From contig RAYY01000015.1 in NCBI GenBank assembly GCA_003611875.1, forward strand, positions 35,283 through 99,282: 64,000 nt of DNA. Direction: 5' to 3'. A program made the translations under genes and the position numbers. This DNA comes from a bacterium D16-56. GTDB lineage: Bacteria; Bacillota; Clostridia; Lachnospirales; Lachnospiraceae. This document shows, in pieces, positions 54,999 to 63,783 of this stretch; within the stretch, counting starts at the first letter, position 1, and each line of letters begins with the position of its first letter. The notes beneath the pieces were generated by a model, which did no database searches, was not told the origin of the DNA, and saw nothing but the letters and a program-made list of their open reading frames with translations.

Positions 54999-55424
54999 TT
55001 ATAAAATCTTACGCAACTTCTTACGTAAATGAGCCACCCTCGCATAGACAGCCCCTGCCGTCAAATGCACGAGCGAGGCAATTTCTTTTGTGGAGTAACC
55101 CTGCATTTTCAACAAGACGATTTGTAATGTACGTCTGTCCACTGTGACTAAGGCAAGATACAGAGTTTCGTTTTCAATCTCATCCAGTAAATCCGTTACC
55201 GTCCTTATCTCTGCCTGTTTCTCCCCACTCTCCATTTCCTCAAAGTATTCCCCGACGTCGCTCGCCCATCGGTAAAACCGCCTGTTGGAATTAAAATCTG
55301 CCCTATCCTCTGTGCGGATTTGTTCAATGACCGTTTCATTAACGCCACACTCTCGCAAAACCTTTTCCTCAGCTTCTTTCCAGATGCGCCATTTCCTATC
55401 CTCTCGTCCGTGGTTGTATGCCAT
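54999..55424 (-). CDS. Small sigma-70-like regulator (region 4 HTH)
   Basis: 141 residues from the ATG at 55424 (GGAGG 7 bases upstream). A helical N-terminus is followed by RTLQIVLLKMQGYSTKEIAS and LTAGAVYARVAHLRKKLRKI, a sigma region 4 helix-turn-helix. Pairs of such genes sit in Tn4451/TndX-type elements and probably switch element genes. It lies 107 bases downstream of the second sigma-like gene on the same strand. Confidence 0.8.
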   Translation of the reverse strand: MAYNHGREDRKWRIWKEAEEKVLRECGVNETVIEQIRTEDRADFNSNRRFYRWASDVGEYFEEMESGEKQAEIRTVTDLLDEIENETLYLALVTVDRRTLQIVLLKMQGYSTKEIASLVHLTAGAVYARVAHLRKKLRKIL

Positions 55425-55531
55425 GCTTTTTCCTCCAATCGGGATTTTAGTAAATCCAAGATTGAGAGAGCTTAGGAATCGCCCCCTCATTTTCCCAAAG
55501 GAAAAAACAAGGGGGCTGAACGCCATAAAAT

Positions 55532-56041
55532 TTAGTTCTCGATTATCGTTCTCAGCTTCGCAAGGATTTTGGCTTTGCGTTTGTTTACGACACTCTGCGT
55601 TATGCCTAACCGCAATCCGACTTCCCTCTCGGAAAGTTCTTCAAAGAAGATTGCTTGTATCAATGCCTGCTCACCATCCGACAATAAGGGCAAGGCGACT
55701 TTCAACCTGTCCACCATCACCGCACGGACAACGATTTCCGCAACGTCCACTGTTTCATCAATAATGAAGTCAAGCACATTCCCCTCGCTGTCTGTAAAAC
55801 CCTCCAGTGACAGCAGGCTGTGATTTGTGTCCAGCTTTTTCAGATAACGCCACCGTTCTTTATCCTTGTAGAAATCGGCGTACTGTTCCCTCACAACTTC
55901 AAGTAAACAGCCTTGCACGGGGATAAACAGCTTGTCCAGATAACTCTGGTCGGATTCCCTGCGACAGCAGAAGTCCATATAGGACAGTTCCACATAGACA
56001 TTGTTTTCTTTGATATATACTTTTCTTGGTGCATATTTCAC
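55532..56041 (-). CDS. Sigma-70 family factor of the inner element
   Basis: 169 residues from the GTG at 56041, chosen because GGAGG is 8 bases upstream (the frame is open much further with no similarity to anything). The N-terminal strand region reads YAPRKVYIKENNVYVELSYMD; the C-terminal HTH is LSEREVGLRLGITQSVVNKR. The Asn/Asp-rich middle (FTDSEGNVLDFIIDE) is usual for these transposon-borne sigma factors. Regulates element genes by inference. Confidence 0.8.
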   Translation of the reverse strand: MKYAPRKVYIKENNVYVELSYMDFCCRRESDQSYLDKLFIPVQGCLLEVVREQYADFYKDKERWRYLKKLDTNHSLLSLEGFTDSEGNVLDFIIDETVDVAEIVVRAVMVDRLKVALPLLSDGEQALIQAIFFEELSEREVGLRLGITQSVVNKRKAKILAKLRTIIEN

Positions 56042-56364
56042 CGTATTTTCCTCCAATCCGAATTTTTGAAAATGTAAAAATCCAGATTGGAAAGGCGGGG
56101 AGCGACAGCCAACAGCAGAAACAACCCTGCGGCACATTCCGATAAAAAACGACAAAAGAAAAACCGCAAAGGCTCTGTGACCTTTACGGTTATAAGTGAT
56201 ATAATTTCTGTTAATTAGATATTCTACTTCTGGTTTCATGGTGAGAAGTAGCGTGACATAGACGGAAACTTTTTTAACTGGCTTCCTGCTAATCCCCGAT
56301 ATGCTATGTATGGATAAACTCTGCGTTGCATGAGCAGATAGGTTACTGCCCGAAAAAAGGACAT

Positions 56365-56403
56365 AAAAAAATCCCTCCAAACTTCAAAAACAAAGTTAGA
56401 GGG
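56365..56403 (-). terminator. Rho-independent terminator after the radical SAM gene
   Basis: CCCTCTAACTTT and AAGTTTGGAGGG pair around GTTTTTG on the minus strand and run into seven T. It closes the XRE-radical SAM operon. The rest of 56042-56481 shows no gene. Confidence 0.75.
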
Positions 56404-56481
56404 TAATTAAGGTACAGTAATACAGCCCATCGAACATCGTTTTTTTTATTCAATGGACGTATTTGCCTTCTCACAATCTAT

Positions 56482-57315
56482 CTATTGATTATTTAATTTT
56501 TCCTTAACAAGTTTTTCATGGTAAAAGTAATTGACATAATTTAATCCCAGTTCATCACAATACGAGTTGAGCAAATCAGCCAACGTATTCCAATATGCAC
56601 TATCTTTATTTAAATAAATTGCTTCATATTTTTCTTTTAAGTCTGGATAGTGTGTATTGATATAAGAGAGGATACTGCTTTTGTATGCACCTCTAAGATT
56701 CAGATTTTCAAACCAATATTCACATACATTCTCTTTCGTACCATCAATGATGTCTTTCCATTCTGTGATATACGGGAAAATAGGAGACATAAACAAAACC
56801 GTATGGATACCCACATTATGTAATTTCTCTATCGCATGAAGCCTGTCCTTTATGGAACCGCCTTTATCCATATCCGCCCTAAAATTGTCATCTAAAGTGT
56901 TGATTGAAAATGCCACTTTGAGATTGGACATCCTTTTCAATAATTCTATATCCCGTAAAATAAGCGTTGATTTTGTTGAAATTGTAAGTTGGCAATCTGC
57001 ATTCACAAGCTGTTCTAATATCTTTCTTGTGATGCCATATTTCTCCTCATAAGAATTATAACAATCTGTTACAGACGACATAAAAATAGATTTTCCATTT
57101 AATCTCTTTAGGTTAATAGGCTTTTCGCATTGTTTAATGTCTAAAAATTTCCCCCATTCTTCTCTATGCCCTGTAAATCTCTTCATAAATCTGGCATAGC
57201 AGTATTTACAAGCGTGAGTACAGCCAACATACGGATTTATCACATAATCACTTGCTGGCAAATTTGATTTCGTCAGATAATCTCTCGTATTTATTGTTTG
57301 CTCTATAATATCCAT
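56482..57315 (-). CDS. SPL/Rv2578c-type radical SAM protein
   Basis: 277 residues. The radical SAM cluster motif is CTHACKYCYARF (about residues 32-43), followed by FMSSVTDCYNSYEEKYG and LTISTKSTLILRDIE, the sequence order of spore-photoproduct-lyase-related proteins. It lacks the extra C-terminal motifs of real SplB. A cytoplasmic radical enzyme, substrate unknown. The start ATG follows the stop TAG of the XRE/DUF5680 gene without a gap, so expression is coupled. Confidence 0.88.
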   Translation of the reverse strand: MDIIEQTINTRDYLTKSNLPASDYVINPYVGCTHACKYCYARFMKRFTGHREEWGKFLDIKQCEKPINLKRLNGKSIFMSSVTDCYNSYEEKYGITRKILEQLVNADCQLTISTKSTLILRDIELLKRMSNLKVAFSINTLDDNFRADMDKGGSIKDRLHAIEKLHNVGIHTVLFMSPIFPYITEWKDIIDGTKENVCEYWFENLNLRGAYKSSILSYINTHYPDLKEKYEAIYLNKDSAYWNTLADLLNSYCDELGLNYVNYFYHEKLVKEKLNNQ

Positions 57316-57990
57316 CTATTGAATTACACCTCCATGAAAATAACATTCATAAATTTTTTCATCCAAATAAAAAATATCTTCGTACCCTTGAAACCAAATA
57401 AACTCCCCATCTACTTTACAATGATAATGATAATCGCCTTTTGTATATATCTTTGGTCCCCGATAAGGAAATTTTTCTGTAACCTGCAATAAAACTTCTT
57501 TCAAAAATCCGTTGTTAAAATTACTTCCTATAACTCGACCAGTATAATTCATGCACCAAATAGGGTTATCACAGTACCATACCGCTTCTTCACCAGTAAA
57601 TTTTTCGCCGCCTAAATATGTATCATAATATTGATACTCATTTTCCGCATAAAAAAAATCACTGGATTTCATTCGGGAAGATTGCACTTTATTTTCATTG
57701 ATTGGATAAGTATTCTTTTTTGCAGAAACCAAAAAGGAAACAGCTTTATTGATGTCAATGTCCGCACCCTTACATAATAAAATGTTGCACTCATCATCAT
57801 CTTTCACTATTCTGTCAATGGTTACGCCATATAATTCGCTTAATAATATCAAGCCATTCAATTCTGGAATTGCCTGTCCGTTTTCCCATTTGCTTACAGT
57901 CTGCCTTGCTATCCCAATCTTATCTGCCAGTTGCTCTTGGGAGTAACCATTCTTCTTCCTTAGCATTTGCAATTTTTCTTCTAAATTCAT
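57316..57990 (-). CDS. XRE regulator with C-terminal DUF5680 domain
   Basis: 224 residues from the ATG at 57990 (GAGGTGAT upstream). The XRE helix-turn-helix is SQEQLADKIGIARQTVSKWENG (about 20-40). From about 95 a DUF5680-type domain follows: NENKVQSSRMKSSDFFYAEN, then YDTYLGGEKFTGEEAVWYC and PKIYTKGDYHYHCKV, perhaps a ligand sensor. It probably controls itself and the coupled radical SAM gene. The palindromic operator cannot be singled out in the AT-rich leader. Confidence 0.88.
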   Translation of the reverse strand: MNLEEKLQMLRKKNGYSQEQLADKIGIARQTVSKWENGQAIPELNGLILLSELYGVTIDRIVKDDDECNILLCKGADIDINKAVSFLVSAKKNTYPINENKVQSSRMKSSDFFYAENEYQYYDTYLGGEKFTGEEAVWYCDNPIWCMNYTGRVIGSNFNNGFLKEVLLQVTEKFPYRGPKIYTKGDYHYHCKVDGEFIWFQGYEDIFYLDEKIYECYFHGGVIQ

Positions 57991-58119
57991 ATATATCACC
58001 TCTAAAATAACATTATATATATTTTCTTATGGAAAGCCACCACGGGAAGTAGGCAATTATGCCACCCTTAATATGCAAGAGTAAATTTTCTTCTGAATGT
58101 TGCCTTTCATTTAACCTAC

Positions 58120-58905
58120 TTAACGTTGTTTTCTTAACATCATCTTACTAATATAATCAACGAATCTATTTGGTAGGATGTAAGACGACATAACAAGTAT
58201 CTTATTGTAAATTCCTGCCACGACTATCGTTTTTCTTTTCATAACAGCTTTATAAGCTATATCAGCAACCCGTTCTGGCGACATAACAAACAATTTAAAT
58301 AATAAAGTATCTTCCATGCCTGCTTTAGCGGCAAATTCTGTTTTTGTAGAACCTGGGCATAGAGTTGTGATTGTTACGCCAGTGCCTTTGAGTTCTGAAC
58401 TAATTCCTTTTGACACAGATAAAATATATGATTTCGTTGCTGCATATACGGCATCATAGGGACATGATATATAAGAACCTGTTGAACCAATATTTAAAAT
58501 CTTTCCCTGCTTGTTATCTACCATTGAGGGCAGGAACAATTTCATCATATCTGTTACAAAAAACATATGTAAGTACATCATATCATGCTCTTTTTCCCTG
58601 CTTGTTTTAATAAAACTTCCAAACTCATTAAAACCCGCATTATTAACAAGCACATCAATTTTCAAATCCAATTCCTGCACTCTACGGAATACATATTCAG
58701 CGGCTTCTGGCTTTTCTAGTCCATAAACAATGAAAACTGATTTTATGCGGAAAGTCTGCGACAGATGATTTGATAATTCTTTCAATTTATCCTTATTTTT
58801 TGCTACCAAAATCAAGTTGTAACCTTGCTGTGCAAATTTGACAGACAGAGCCTTTCCTATTCCGCTTGTACAGCCTGTTATCAAAGCTATTTTATTATTT
58901 TTCAT
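58120..58905 (-). CDS. Short-chain dehydrogenase/reductase (SDR)
   Basis: 261 residues from the ATG at 58905 with GGAGGG 9 bases upstream. It has the NAD(P)-binding TGCTSGIGKA, NNAG at about 90, catalytic Ser in NIGSTGSY and Y-x-x-x-K in YAATKSYI, all intact, then PGSTKTEF. Its C-terminus is hydrophobic and may touch the membrane. It overlaps the MerR stop by 11 bases, so MerR and SDR form one operon. Substrate unknown. Confidence 0.92.
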   Translation of the reverse strand: MKNNKIALITGCTSGIGKALSVKFAQQGYNLILVAKNKDKLKELSNHLSQTFRIKSVFIVYGLEKPEAAEYVFRRVQELDLKIDVLVNNAGFNEFGSFIKTSREKEHDMMYLHMFFVTDMMKLFLPSMVDNKQGKILNIGSTGSYISCPYDAVYAATKSYILSVSKGISSELKGTGVTITTLCPGSTKTEFAAKAGMEDTLLFKLFVMSPERVADIAYKAVMKRKTIVVAGIYNKILVMSSYILPNRFVDYISKMMLRKQR

Positions 58906-59347
58906 ATGCAATCCCTCCGAGAAGTTCTTTGAAATGTTCCCATTCCATGAGATAATCCATACACTTTTGAGATTCAGTATTTTTATCATTTAAAACTTCG
59001 TCATAAAATTCAATCTTCTTTTTTATCAGCAATAATAAATCTTGGTATGCCTTTATCTTCCCTATAATAAAAGCTTCATGCTCAACTAAAATATTTTTTC
59101 GCTCTGGTATAGAGTTTTCCCCACCATGTTTAAGTAGAGAAATATATTGTTTTATTTTGCACATCGGCATATCTGTATCCCGTAAACAACGGATTAAAAA
59201 TATCCATTCAATATCCGATTCAGAATAAATCCGTCTGTTCATTTCATCCCGTTCAATTTGGGGTAACAGACCTTCCCTCTCATAATAAAATAATGTGTCT
59301 TTCGTAATCCCTAGTTTTTGCGCTACCTCATTTGTTGTATAGTTCAT
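58895..59347 (-). CDS. MerR family transcriptional regulator
   Basis: 150 residues. The N-terminal winged helix reads TNEVAQKLGITKDTLFYYEREGLL and IYSESDIEWIFLIRCLRDTDMP, then a coiled coil (85-125). No Cys effector site is obvious, so it likely senses a small organic molecule. It is coupled to the SDR gene and has a MerR-type promoter at 59361-59391. GGAGG lies before the ATG. Confidence 0.92.
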   Translation of the reverse strand: MNYTTNEVAQKLGITKDTLFYYEREGLLPQIERDEMNRRIYSESDIEWIFLIRCLRDTDMPMCKIKQYISLLKHGGENSIPERKNILVEHEAFIIGKIKAYQDLLLLIKKKIEFYDEVLNDKNTESQKCMDYLMEWEHFKELLGGIAYEK

Positions 59348-59360
59348 ATGGACACCTCCT

Positions 59361-59391
59361 CAAATAAACTATGGTGTACGCTCCATGTCAA
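59361..59391 (-). promoter_or_regulatory. MerR-type promoter and operator of the merR-SDR operon
   Basis: TTGACA (59386-59391) is followed by the dyad ATGGAGCGTACACCAT and then TATTTG (59361-59366) with a 19-base spacer, the long spacing that MerR proteins twist. A 17-base alternative (-10 TTTATT) exists. Confidence 0.65.
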
Positions 59392-59452
59392 TATATAAGT
59401 ACAAATTTATCTGTTGGAAATTTAGAAAGGCGGCATTTCAGCCGCCAACCTA

Positions 59453-59827
59453 TTATGTATAAATGATTTCCTCGTTTACAATCTCCCTCGCACAAGCCCT
59501 TATGTTACCTAGCCGTCCTGTCCATTCTAAGGCGTTTTCTTCCTTTAGCTGTTCCGTTATGCCCTGTGCCTGTTTCATGCCCTCTATGAGCCTTTCAAAA
59601 CGTTCCTGCGCCTGCCTGTCAATATCGGCAAGGTAAGCGTTGAGCCTGCCGCTTGTGAGAAGATTTGTGTATGTAACCTTACAGTACTGCTTTAGGTAGT
59701 CCAGATGCTGCCGCCCGAATAAGCCAATCGGCTGTTCTTTTTCGGGCGGTAAGGCAAGGCAGGGGATAAAGTAATCCCCCTGTCGTTCAAATTCGCCGCA
59801 AATTTTTTCAAAGATTGTTTTCTCCAT
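59453..59827 (-). CDS. tnpV: TnpV family transposon protein
   Basis: 124 residues from the ATG at 59827 (GGAGG 9 bases upstream). FVPCLALPPEKE-like opening (YFIPCLALPPEKEQPIG), then FGRQHLDYLKQYCKVTYTNL and NAYLADIDRQAQERFERLIE match TnpV of Tn4451-like elements. Its role is unknown, perhaps accessory to TnpX, whose stop lies 24 bases upstream. Confidence 0.88.
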   Translation of the reverse strand: MEKTIFEKICGEFERQGDYFIPCLALPPEKEQPIGLFGRQHLDYLKQYCKVTYTNLLTSGRLNAYLADIDRQAQERFERLIEGMKQAQGITEQLKEENALEWTGRLGNIRACAREIVNEEIIYT

Positions 59828-59851
59828 TATGTGTACCTCCGCTATCATAGT

Positions 59852-61519
59852 TTATTTTGCCATCACTGTTTTTCGTGGGCAGTCCCTTTTTTTGCGGGGC
59901 TTCCGAATCATCTTCGTCTTGACTGTCTGCTCCCCTATGTAACCGCCGAAGCGGTAACAGATTTTGACGGTCTGCTGCATCCCGTCCTCTGTTTCCGTTC
60001 GGTCAGACACCTCAATCCGCTCTACTAAAAGATTAAGGTTCTCGGCGGTCAGTTCCGTTATCCCCACATACCCTGCCATCAGTTCTGCCCACTGCACTGC
60101 ATTATTCTTGCTGTCCTTAACTTCCTGCAACGCATCTTCAAGCGTTGCTATCTGCCCCAATAGTTTCCCCTGTTCGGTCTGGTATTTGTCAATCAATCGG
60201 GTGAAATTTTCATTGGAAATACGCCCTGCAAGGGAATCTTCATACAGACGGTCAAACAATCTAGTCACTTCATCATAGCGTTTCCTCGCCTGTTTCAGTT
60301 TCGTTTCATTGTTTTTACCCCTGTTCCCCTCCGCTTTGGCGTTCATCTTCACTGCCAGAGTCACCGCTTTCCCCTTATCTTCAAAAGCAAGGCGGGCATG
60401 GTACTGGATGTCGGCAAGCACGGCATTATATAAATCCTCGTAATAAATGCGGTGGTCTGTGCAGGCTTTCGTGTTGTGGGCATATGTGGTGCAGACATAG
60501 ATACGGTGCCTGTCCCTGCCCCAGTACCGCAGGGCAAGGGCTTTCCCACAAGTTCCGCACTTCACTAGCCCAGAGAAAACCGACACAAAATTATTTGTAG
60601 TGTCACGCTTCCTGCTTAAAATCTTTGCATTCGCCCCGTCAAAGATTTCCTGTGAAACCAATGGCTCGTGGGTATTGTCTGTCCGTATCCAATCTTCTTC
60701 TGGCAGCTTCTTATATTTGCCGACCTTAAAAATAGTTTCCGTCTTGCACATCACGGAATGGCCGAGATACACGGGGTTGCCTATCATGTTTCGGATGATG
60801 GTGTGCGACCATTCATACTGGTTCTGGGGGTTTTTGAAGCGTTCGGGGTAATGCTTCTCCCCGCGGGTATGCTGCCACCATGAGGGGCAGGACACTTTTT
60901 CATCCCGAAAAATACTTGCTATCTTGTGCGCCCCCATGCCCGCATTTGCAAGCTCAAAAATCCGTCTGACAATCCATGCCGTTTCCCCATCGACTACCAG
61001 CTTATTGTGGTTGTCGGGCGATTTGCGGTATCCGAACGGCGCATAGGAGCAGCGGTAAAGCCCCGCTTTCGCCCTTGCCCGAATGGAAGAACGGATTTTC
61101 CGTGAATTGTCCCTGCTGTAAAATTCGTTCATCACGTTCTTCAATGCGGCAATGTCATTATTCTTGTTGGCGGTGTCCACGCAGTCATTGACGGCGATAT
61201 ACCTCACGTTTTTCATCGGGAAATAAATCTCCGTGAAATGCCCGACCTTCAGATGGTCACGCCCCAGACGTGACAAGTCCTTTGTGATTACTACGTCAAT
61301 TTTCTCCGCCTCAATGTCATCCAGCATACGGTTGAAGTCTGGTCTGTCGAAATTCAAACCGCTCCAACCGTCATCCACATAGGTTTCAACGACTAAAAAC
61401 CCATGCTCCCTAGCGTACTGTGTCAGCATCGCTTTTTGCGTTTTTATGCTTTCGCTGTCCCCCTGTGCCATGTCGTCCTTTGATAGCCTACAGTACAATG
61501 CGGTTCTTAAAATGCCCAT
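59852..61519 (-). CDS. tnpX: Tn4451-type large serine recombinase TnpX
   Basis: 555 residues, complete. Nucleophile Ser13 in ALYCRLSKDD, YVDDGWSGLNFDRP, ITKDLSRLGRDHLKVGHFTE, recombinase domain with APFGYRKSPDNHN, zinc ribbon CGTCGKALALR, coiled coil 375-455, end RKPRKKRDCPRK. TnpX excises and integrates its element at GA cores without other proteins. It is flanked by tnpW and tnpV as in Tn4451. It is similar in plan to the truncated recombinase at 53314 but distinct. Confidence 0.95.
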   Translation of the reverse strand: MGILRTALYCRLSKDDMAQGDSESIKTQKAMLTQYAREHGFLVVETYVDDGWSGLNFDRPDFNRMLDDIEAEKIDVVITKDLSRLGRDHLKVGHFTEIYFPMKNVRYIAVNDCVDTANKNNDIAALKNVMNEFYSRDNSRKIRSSIRARAKAGLYRCSYAPFGYRKSPDNHNKLVVDGETAWIVRRIFELANAGMGAHKIASIFRDEKVSCPSWWQHTRGEKHYPERFKNPQNQYEWSHTIIRNMIGNPVYLGHSVMCKTETIFKVGKYKKLPEEDWIRTDNTHEPLVSQEIFDGANAKILSRKRDTTNNFVSVFSGLVKCGTCGKALALRYWGRDRHRIYVCTTYAHNTKACTDHRIYYEDLYNAVLADIQYHARLAFEDKGKAVTLAVKMNAKAEGNRGKNNETKLKQARKRYDEVTRLFDRLYEDSLAGRISNENFTRLIDKYQTEQGKLLGQIATLEDALQEVKDSKNNAVQWAELMAGYVGITELTAENLNLLVERIEVSDRTETEDGMQQTVKICYRFGGYIGEQTVKTKMIRKPRKKRDCPRKTVMAK

Positions 61520-61717
61520 TCATTCCGTCCCCTTTCTCTCTTTTCTGTCCCCATTGTATTCTGTATCTTTTATTATCTCAAAGGTGCGGGGAGATGTTTT
61601 TCCATTCCGTACCTCGTTTACAAACAAGGAAATAAAAACTTCCCGCATATCTCTGCCGCCCAGATAGACAGGCTGAACCTCTATTTTCGGGCGTGTAACT
61701 GTCTTTGCCATAGGCAT
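61520..61717 (-). CDS. tnpW: TnpW family transposon protein
   Basis: 65 residues: TRPKIEVQPVYLGGRDMREV, then FISLFVNEVR and a polar tail. Its stop abuts the tnpX start. GGGAGG is just upstream of the ATG. TnpW-type small proteins are standard partners of tnpX; function unknown. Confidence 0.8.
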   Translation of the reverse strand: MPMAKTVTRPKIEVQPVYLGGRDMREVFISLFVNEVRNGKTSPRTFEIIKDTEYNGDRKERKGTE

Positions 61718-61819
61718 ATATCCTCCCTAAAAGATAGAAAAAGGTCATCCAAAAACGACCCTAATCCAGATAAAAACATTTATTTTTCAGTTCTTTTTTC
61801 AAAACTGCAAAAAGATTTT

Positions 61820-62182
61820 TCATTCTCTCCACCGCAATGTTCCTGCCATATTTGCCATCCGAAAAGATAATATCAGCGGCTGTTCCCGTCCCCCCCTTTC
61901 TTCAAAAAAGACAGCCCCACCGCAGACGTGAGGGCGATTTTCCCCCAACCCTGCGCCACAATACATTGCGTCTGCAACTTCGTCCCAAGTTGAGACGAGG
62001 TTAATTCCATGCGGAATCCCTGCCGCCACATCGCTTCCAGTTTCATCTTGCAGGAAAAGGCACGCTCTGATGGCAGAATATCTGTTATCCATCCTTTCAG
62101 TGCTGGCAGGGGCGTTCTTTCCCGACGACATGACAGCTATGACAGGTATGACGGGTATTTTGGGATGCCCCGCCGCTGTCAT
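61820..62182 (-). CDS. Possible small protein downstream of the AAA gene (doubtful)
   Basis: A 120-codon frame with a coding-like middle (SAIRACLFLQDETGSDVAAG; TWDEVADAMYCGAGLGENRP) but with a poor ribosome site and a low-complexity start made of the antisense of the 9-bp repeat array. No family recognised. It may be the remains of a gene or chance. Confidence 0.3.
   Translation of the reverse strand: MTAAGHPKIPVIPVIAVMSSGKNAPASTERMDNRYSAIRACLFLQDETGSDVAAGIPHGINLVSTWDEVADAMYCGAGLGENRPHVCGGAVFFEERGGREQPLILSFRMANMAGTLRWRE
62130..62165 (+). repeat. Four tandem 9-bp repeats (array A)
   Basis: ATGACAGCT, ATGACAGGT, ATGACGGGT and ATTTTGGGA in tandem. Array B (62463-62498) is the same series in opposite orientation. 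Iteron-like. Confidence 0.65.
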
Positions 62183-62195
62183 CCCTTACGGGAGA

Positions 62196-62309
62196 ACACC
62201 CTGTAAACGCAAATGCAGGCGTGGCGTTTCCTTGCCTTTCTTCGGCTCGTAAACCCATCCCTGCGGTCAGAAAAATCCCCTGATTTTTCCGACTGCGTTT
62301 ACAGGGTGT
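62196..62309. repeat. 16-bp perfect inverted repeat with internal hairpin
   Basis: ACACCCTGTAAACGCA (62196-62211) and TGCGTTTACAGGGTGT (62294-62309) enclose 82 bases that hold a second hairpin AAAAATC-CCCT-GATTTTT. It lies between the two 9-bp arrays, in the non-coding DNA after the AAA ATPase gene. An origin-like or regulatory RNA structure. Confidence 0.65.
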
Positions 62310-62388
62310 AACACACTACACTTTGCTTTGCAAAGTCGTGTGCCAGACGTTCCCTCTGGACTCCCTTCTGGCAGGGCTTCGCCCTGCT

Positions 62389-63471
62389 TTATCCTCCTCT
62401 CTCCGCTTCGGATGGAAGATTGTCGGCATTGCCCGTGTCAGCCATGTCAGCATGAGGGGGCATCCCAAAACTGCCGTCATACCCGTCATGGCTGTCATGC
62501 TCCCCGCCGCATCTTGCAAGGATAATCTTCCTGCCGTTATATTTCCTCTGATAGTCATACTGAATGCCATTCTCATAAAGGAATGTGGAGCGGTACTCGT
62601 TGAGCCATTTTGTGATAACCGTGGACAGCTCCCCGCTTTCCCCCATGACCTCCAGAAGCTCCGTAGCCGTGCCAGACCATGCCTTTCTGTCCTGCATGAA
62701 CGACACCTCCCGAAAAAGGACAGGGGGAATCTCTGCCACCGCAAGCTGCTCCTGCGTCTGCCGCTTTACCAGTTCCCAACTGCAATCACGGAAACGGAGC
62801 GTGAACTCTTGGTAAGGCGTGTCCCTGCCAGTGACAAACAGCTTTGCGGTATCAGATGCACGGCTCTCCTTTTCCAGTACAAAGGTAGCGTCCGCACTCC
62901 CTGTCAAGCCTGTCGTGCCAGACACCTTGTTGAACACATCGCTGTCATTCTGCTTGCGGATATGGTGTACGACTACCACCGAGAGAGAATGCCTGTCGGC
63001 AAAATCTTTTAACAGAGATATATCCCCGTAATCGTTTGCATAGGCGTTGTCTTTGGAAGCGGTACGGATTTTTTGCAGCGTATCAATGACAATCAGCCTG
63101 CTGTTGGGATATGCTTTCAGGTAGTCCTCAAGCTGCACAATAAGACCGTCTGGTAACTTGCAGCTTGCCACGGCAAAATGGAGCCGTCCGCTTGCTTCGT
63201 CCGTCAGGCGGAACAGCCTGTCCTGTATGCGGCAGAACGTGTCCTCTAAACATAGATAAAGCACATCGCCCTCCAATGTCGGCATATCCCATAAGGGGAT
63301 TCCCTGCGACACGCAAAGGCAGAGTTTCAGCATGAGCCAGCTCTTGCCGATTTTCTGTGAGCCGCAGAACAGCGACAAGCCCGTGGGGATAAGACCGTCC
63401 ACCACAAAGGACGGTTTTTCAAGCGGTTCATAAAGGAGCGTGTCAGCATCCACCGTCTGTAACTGCTGCAT
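62389..63471 (-). CDS. AAA family (RepA/RecA-fold) ATPase
   Basis: 360 residues. Walker A is CGSQKIGKSWLMLKL (about 36-50), Walker B SRLIVIDTLQKIR, and sensor VVVHHIRKQ, followed by SGTTGLTGSADATFVLEK, the layout of RepA-type hexameric helicase/AAA_25 proteins of plasmids and ICEs. The C-terminal 100 residues include a winged-helix-like part and end in HDSHDGYDG repeats that are the coding side of the 9-bp array B. AGGGAGG precedes the ATG. It probably starts or helps replication of the excised element. Confidence 0.87.
   Translation of the reverse strand: MQQLQTVDADTLLYEPLEKPSFVVDGLIPTGLSLFCGSQKIGKSWLMLKLCLCVSQGIPLWDMPTLEGDVLYLCLEDTFCRIQDRLFRLTDEASGRLHFAVASCKLPDGLIVQLEDYLKAYPNSRLIVIDTLQKIRTASKDNAYANDYGDISLLKDFADRHSLSVVVVHHIRKQNDSDVFNKVSGTTGLTGSADATFVLEKESRASDTAKLFVTGRDTPYQEFTLRFRDCSWELVKRQTQEQLAVAEIPPVLFREVSFMQDRKAWSGTATELLEVMGESGELSTVITKWLNEYRSTFLYENGIQYDYQRKYNGRKIILARCGGEHDSHDGYDGSFGMPPHADMADTGNADNLPSEAERGG
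62463..62498 (-). repeat. Four tandem 9-bp repeats (array B), inverted relative to array A
   Basis: On the minus strand ATGACAGCC, ATGACGGGT, ATGACGGCA and GTTTTGGGA in tandem. It lies inside the 3' end of the AAA ATPase gene. Confidence 0.65.
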
Positions 63472-63766
63472 AGAATCCCTCCCTCCGTTTTCGGTTTGTT
63501 TTTTTGCTCATAGGCGTTGCCCTCCTTGGATTTATTTACCCCTGCCATTAAAGCAAGGGTATGTAACGCAGCCATTCCATACAGTTCCACGCTTTCCAAA
63601 AGCGGCGTTCCCTCCGTCTGTGCTATGCACGGATTAAGCAGGGGGCAGGCTTATACCGTGGCTTTGCTGTCCCCTGCGGCGGGTATCCTTCTAGCGGCTA
63701 CTGTGAAGTTATCAAGGAGCAGTAATCTATGGAATCGTTTCGTGGCAATAAAATAGGGCGGGAGGA

Positions 63767-63783
63767 TTTGACCTCTCACCCAA
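63767..63783. repeat. 17-bp direct repeat, copy 2
   Basis: TTTGACCTCTCACCCAA, identical to 54955-54971. The rest of 63472-63900 has no firm gene; a minus-strand frame with an internal stop lies upstream of the AAA gene. Confidence 0.55.

Noticed and set aside
62316..63012. Frames on both strands over the AAA ATPase 3' end
   Set aside because: Shadows of the ATPase frame, which has intact Walker motifs.
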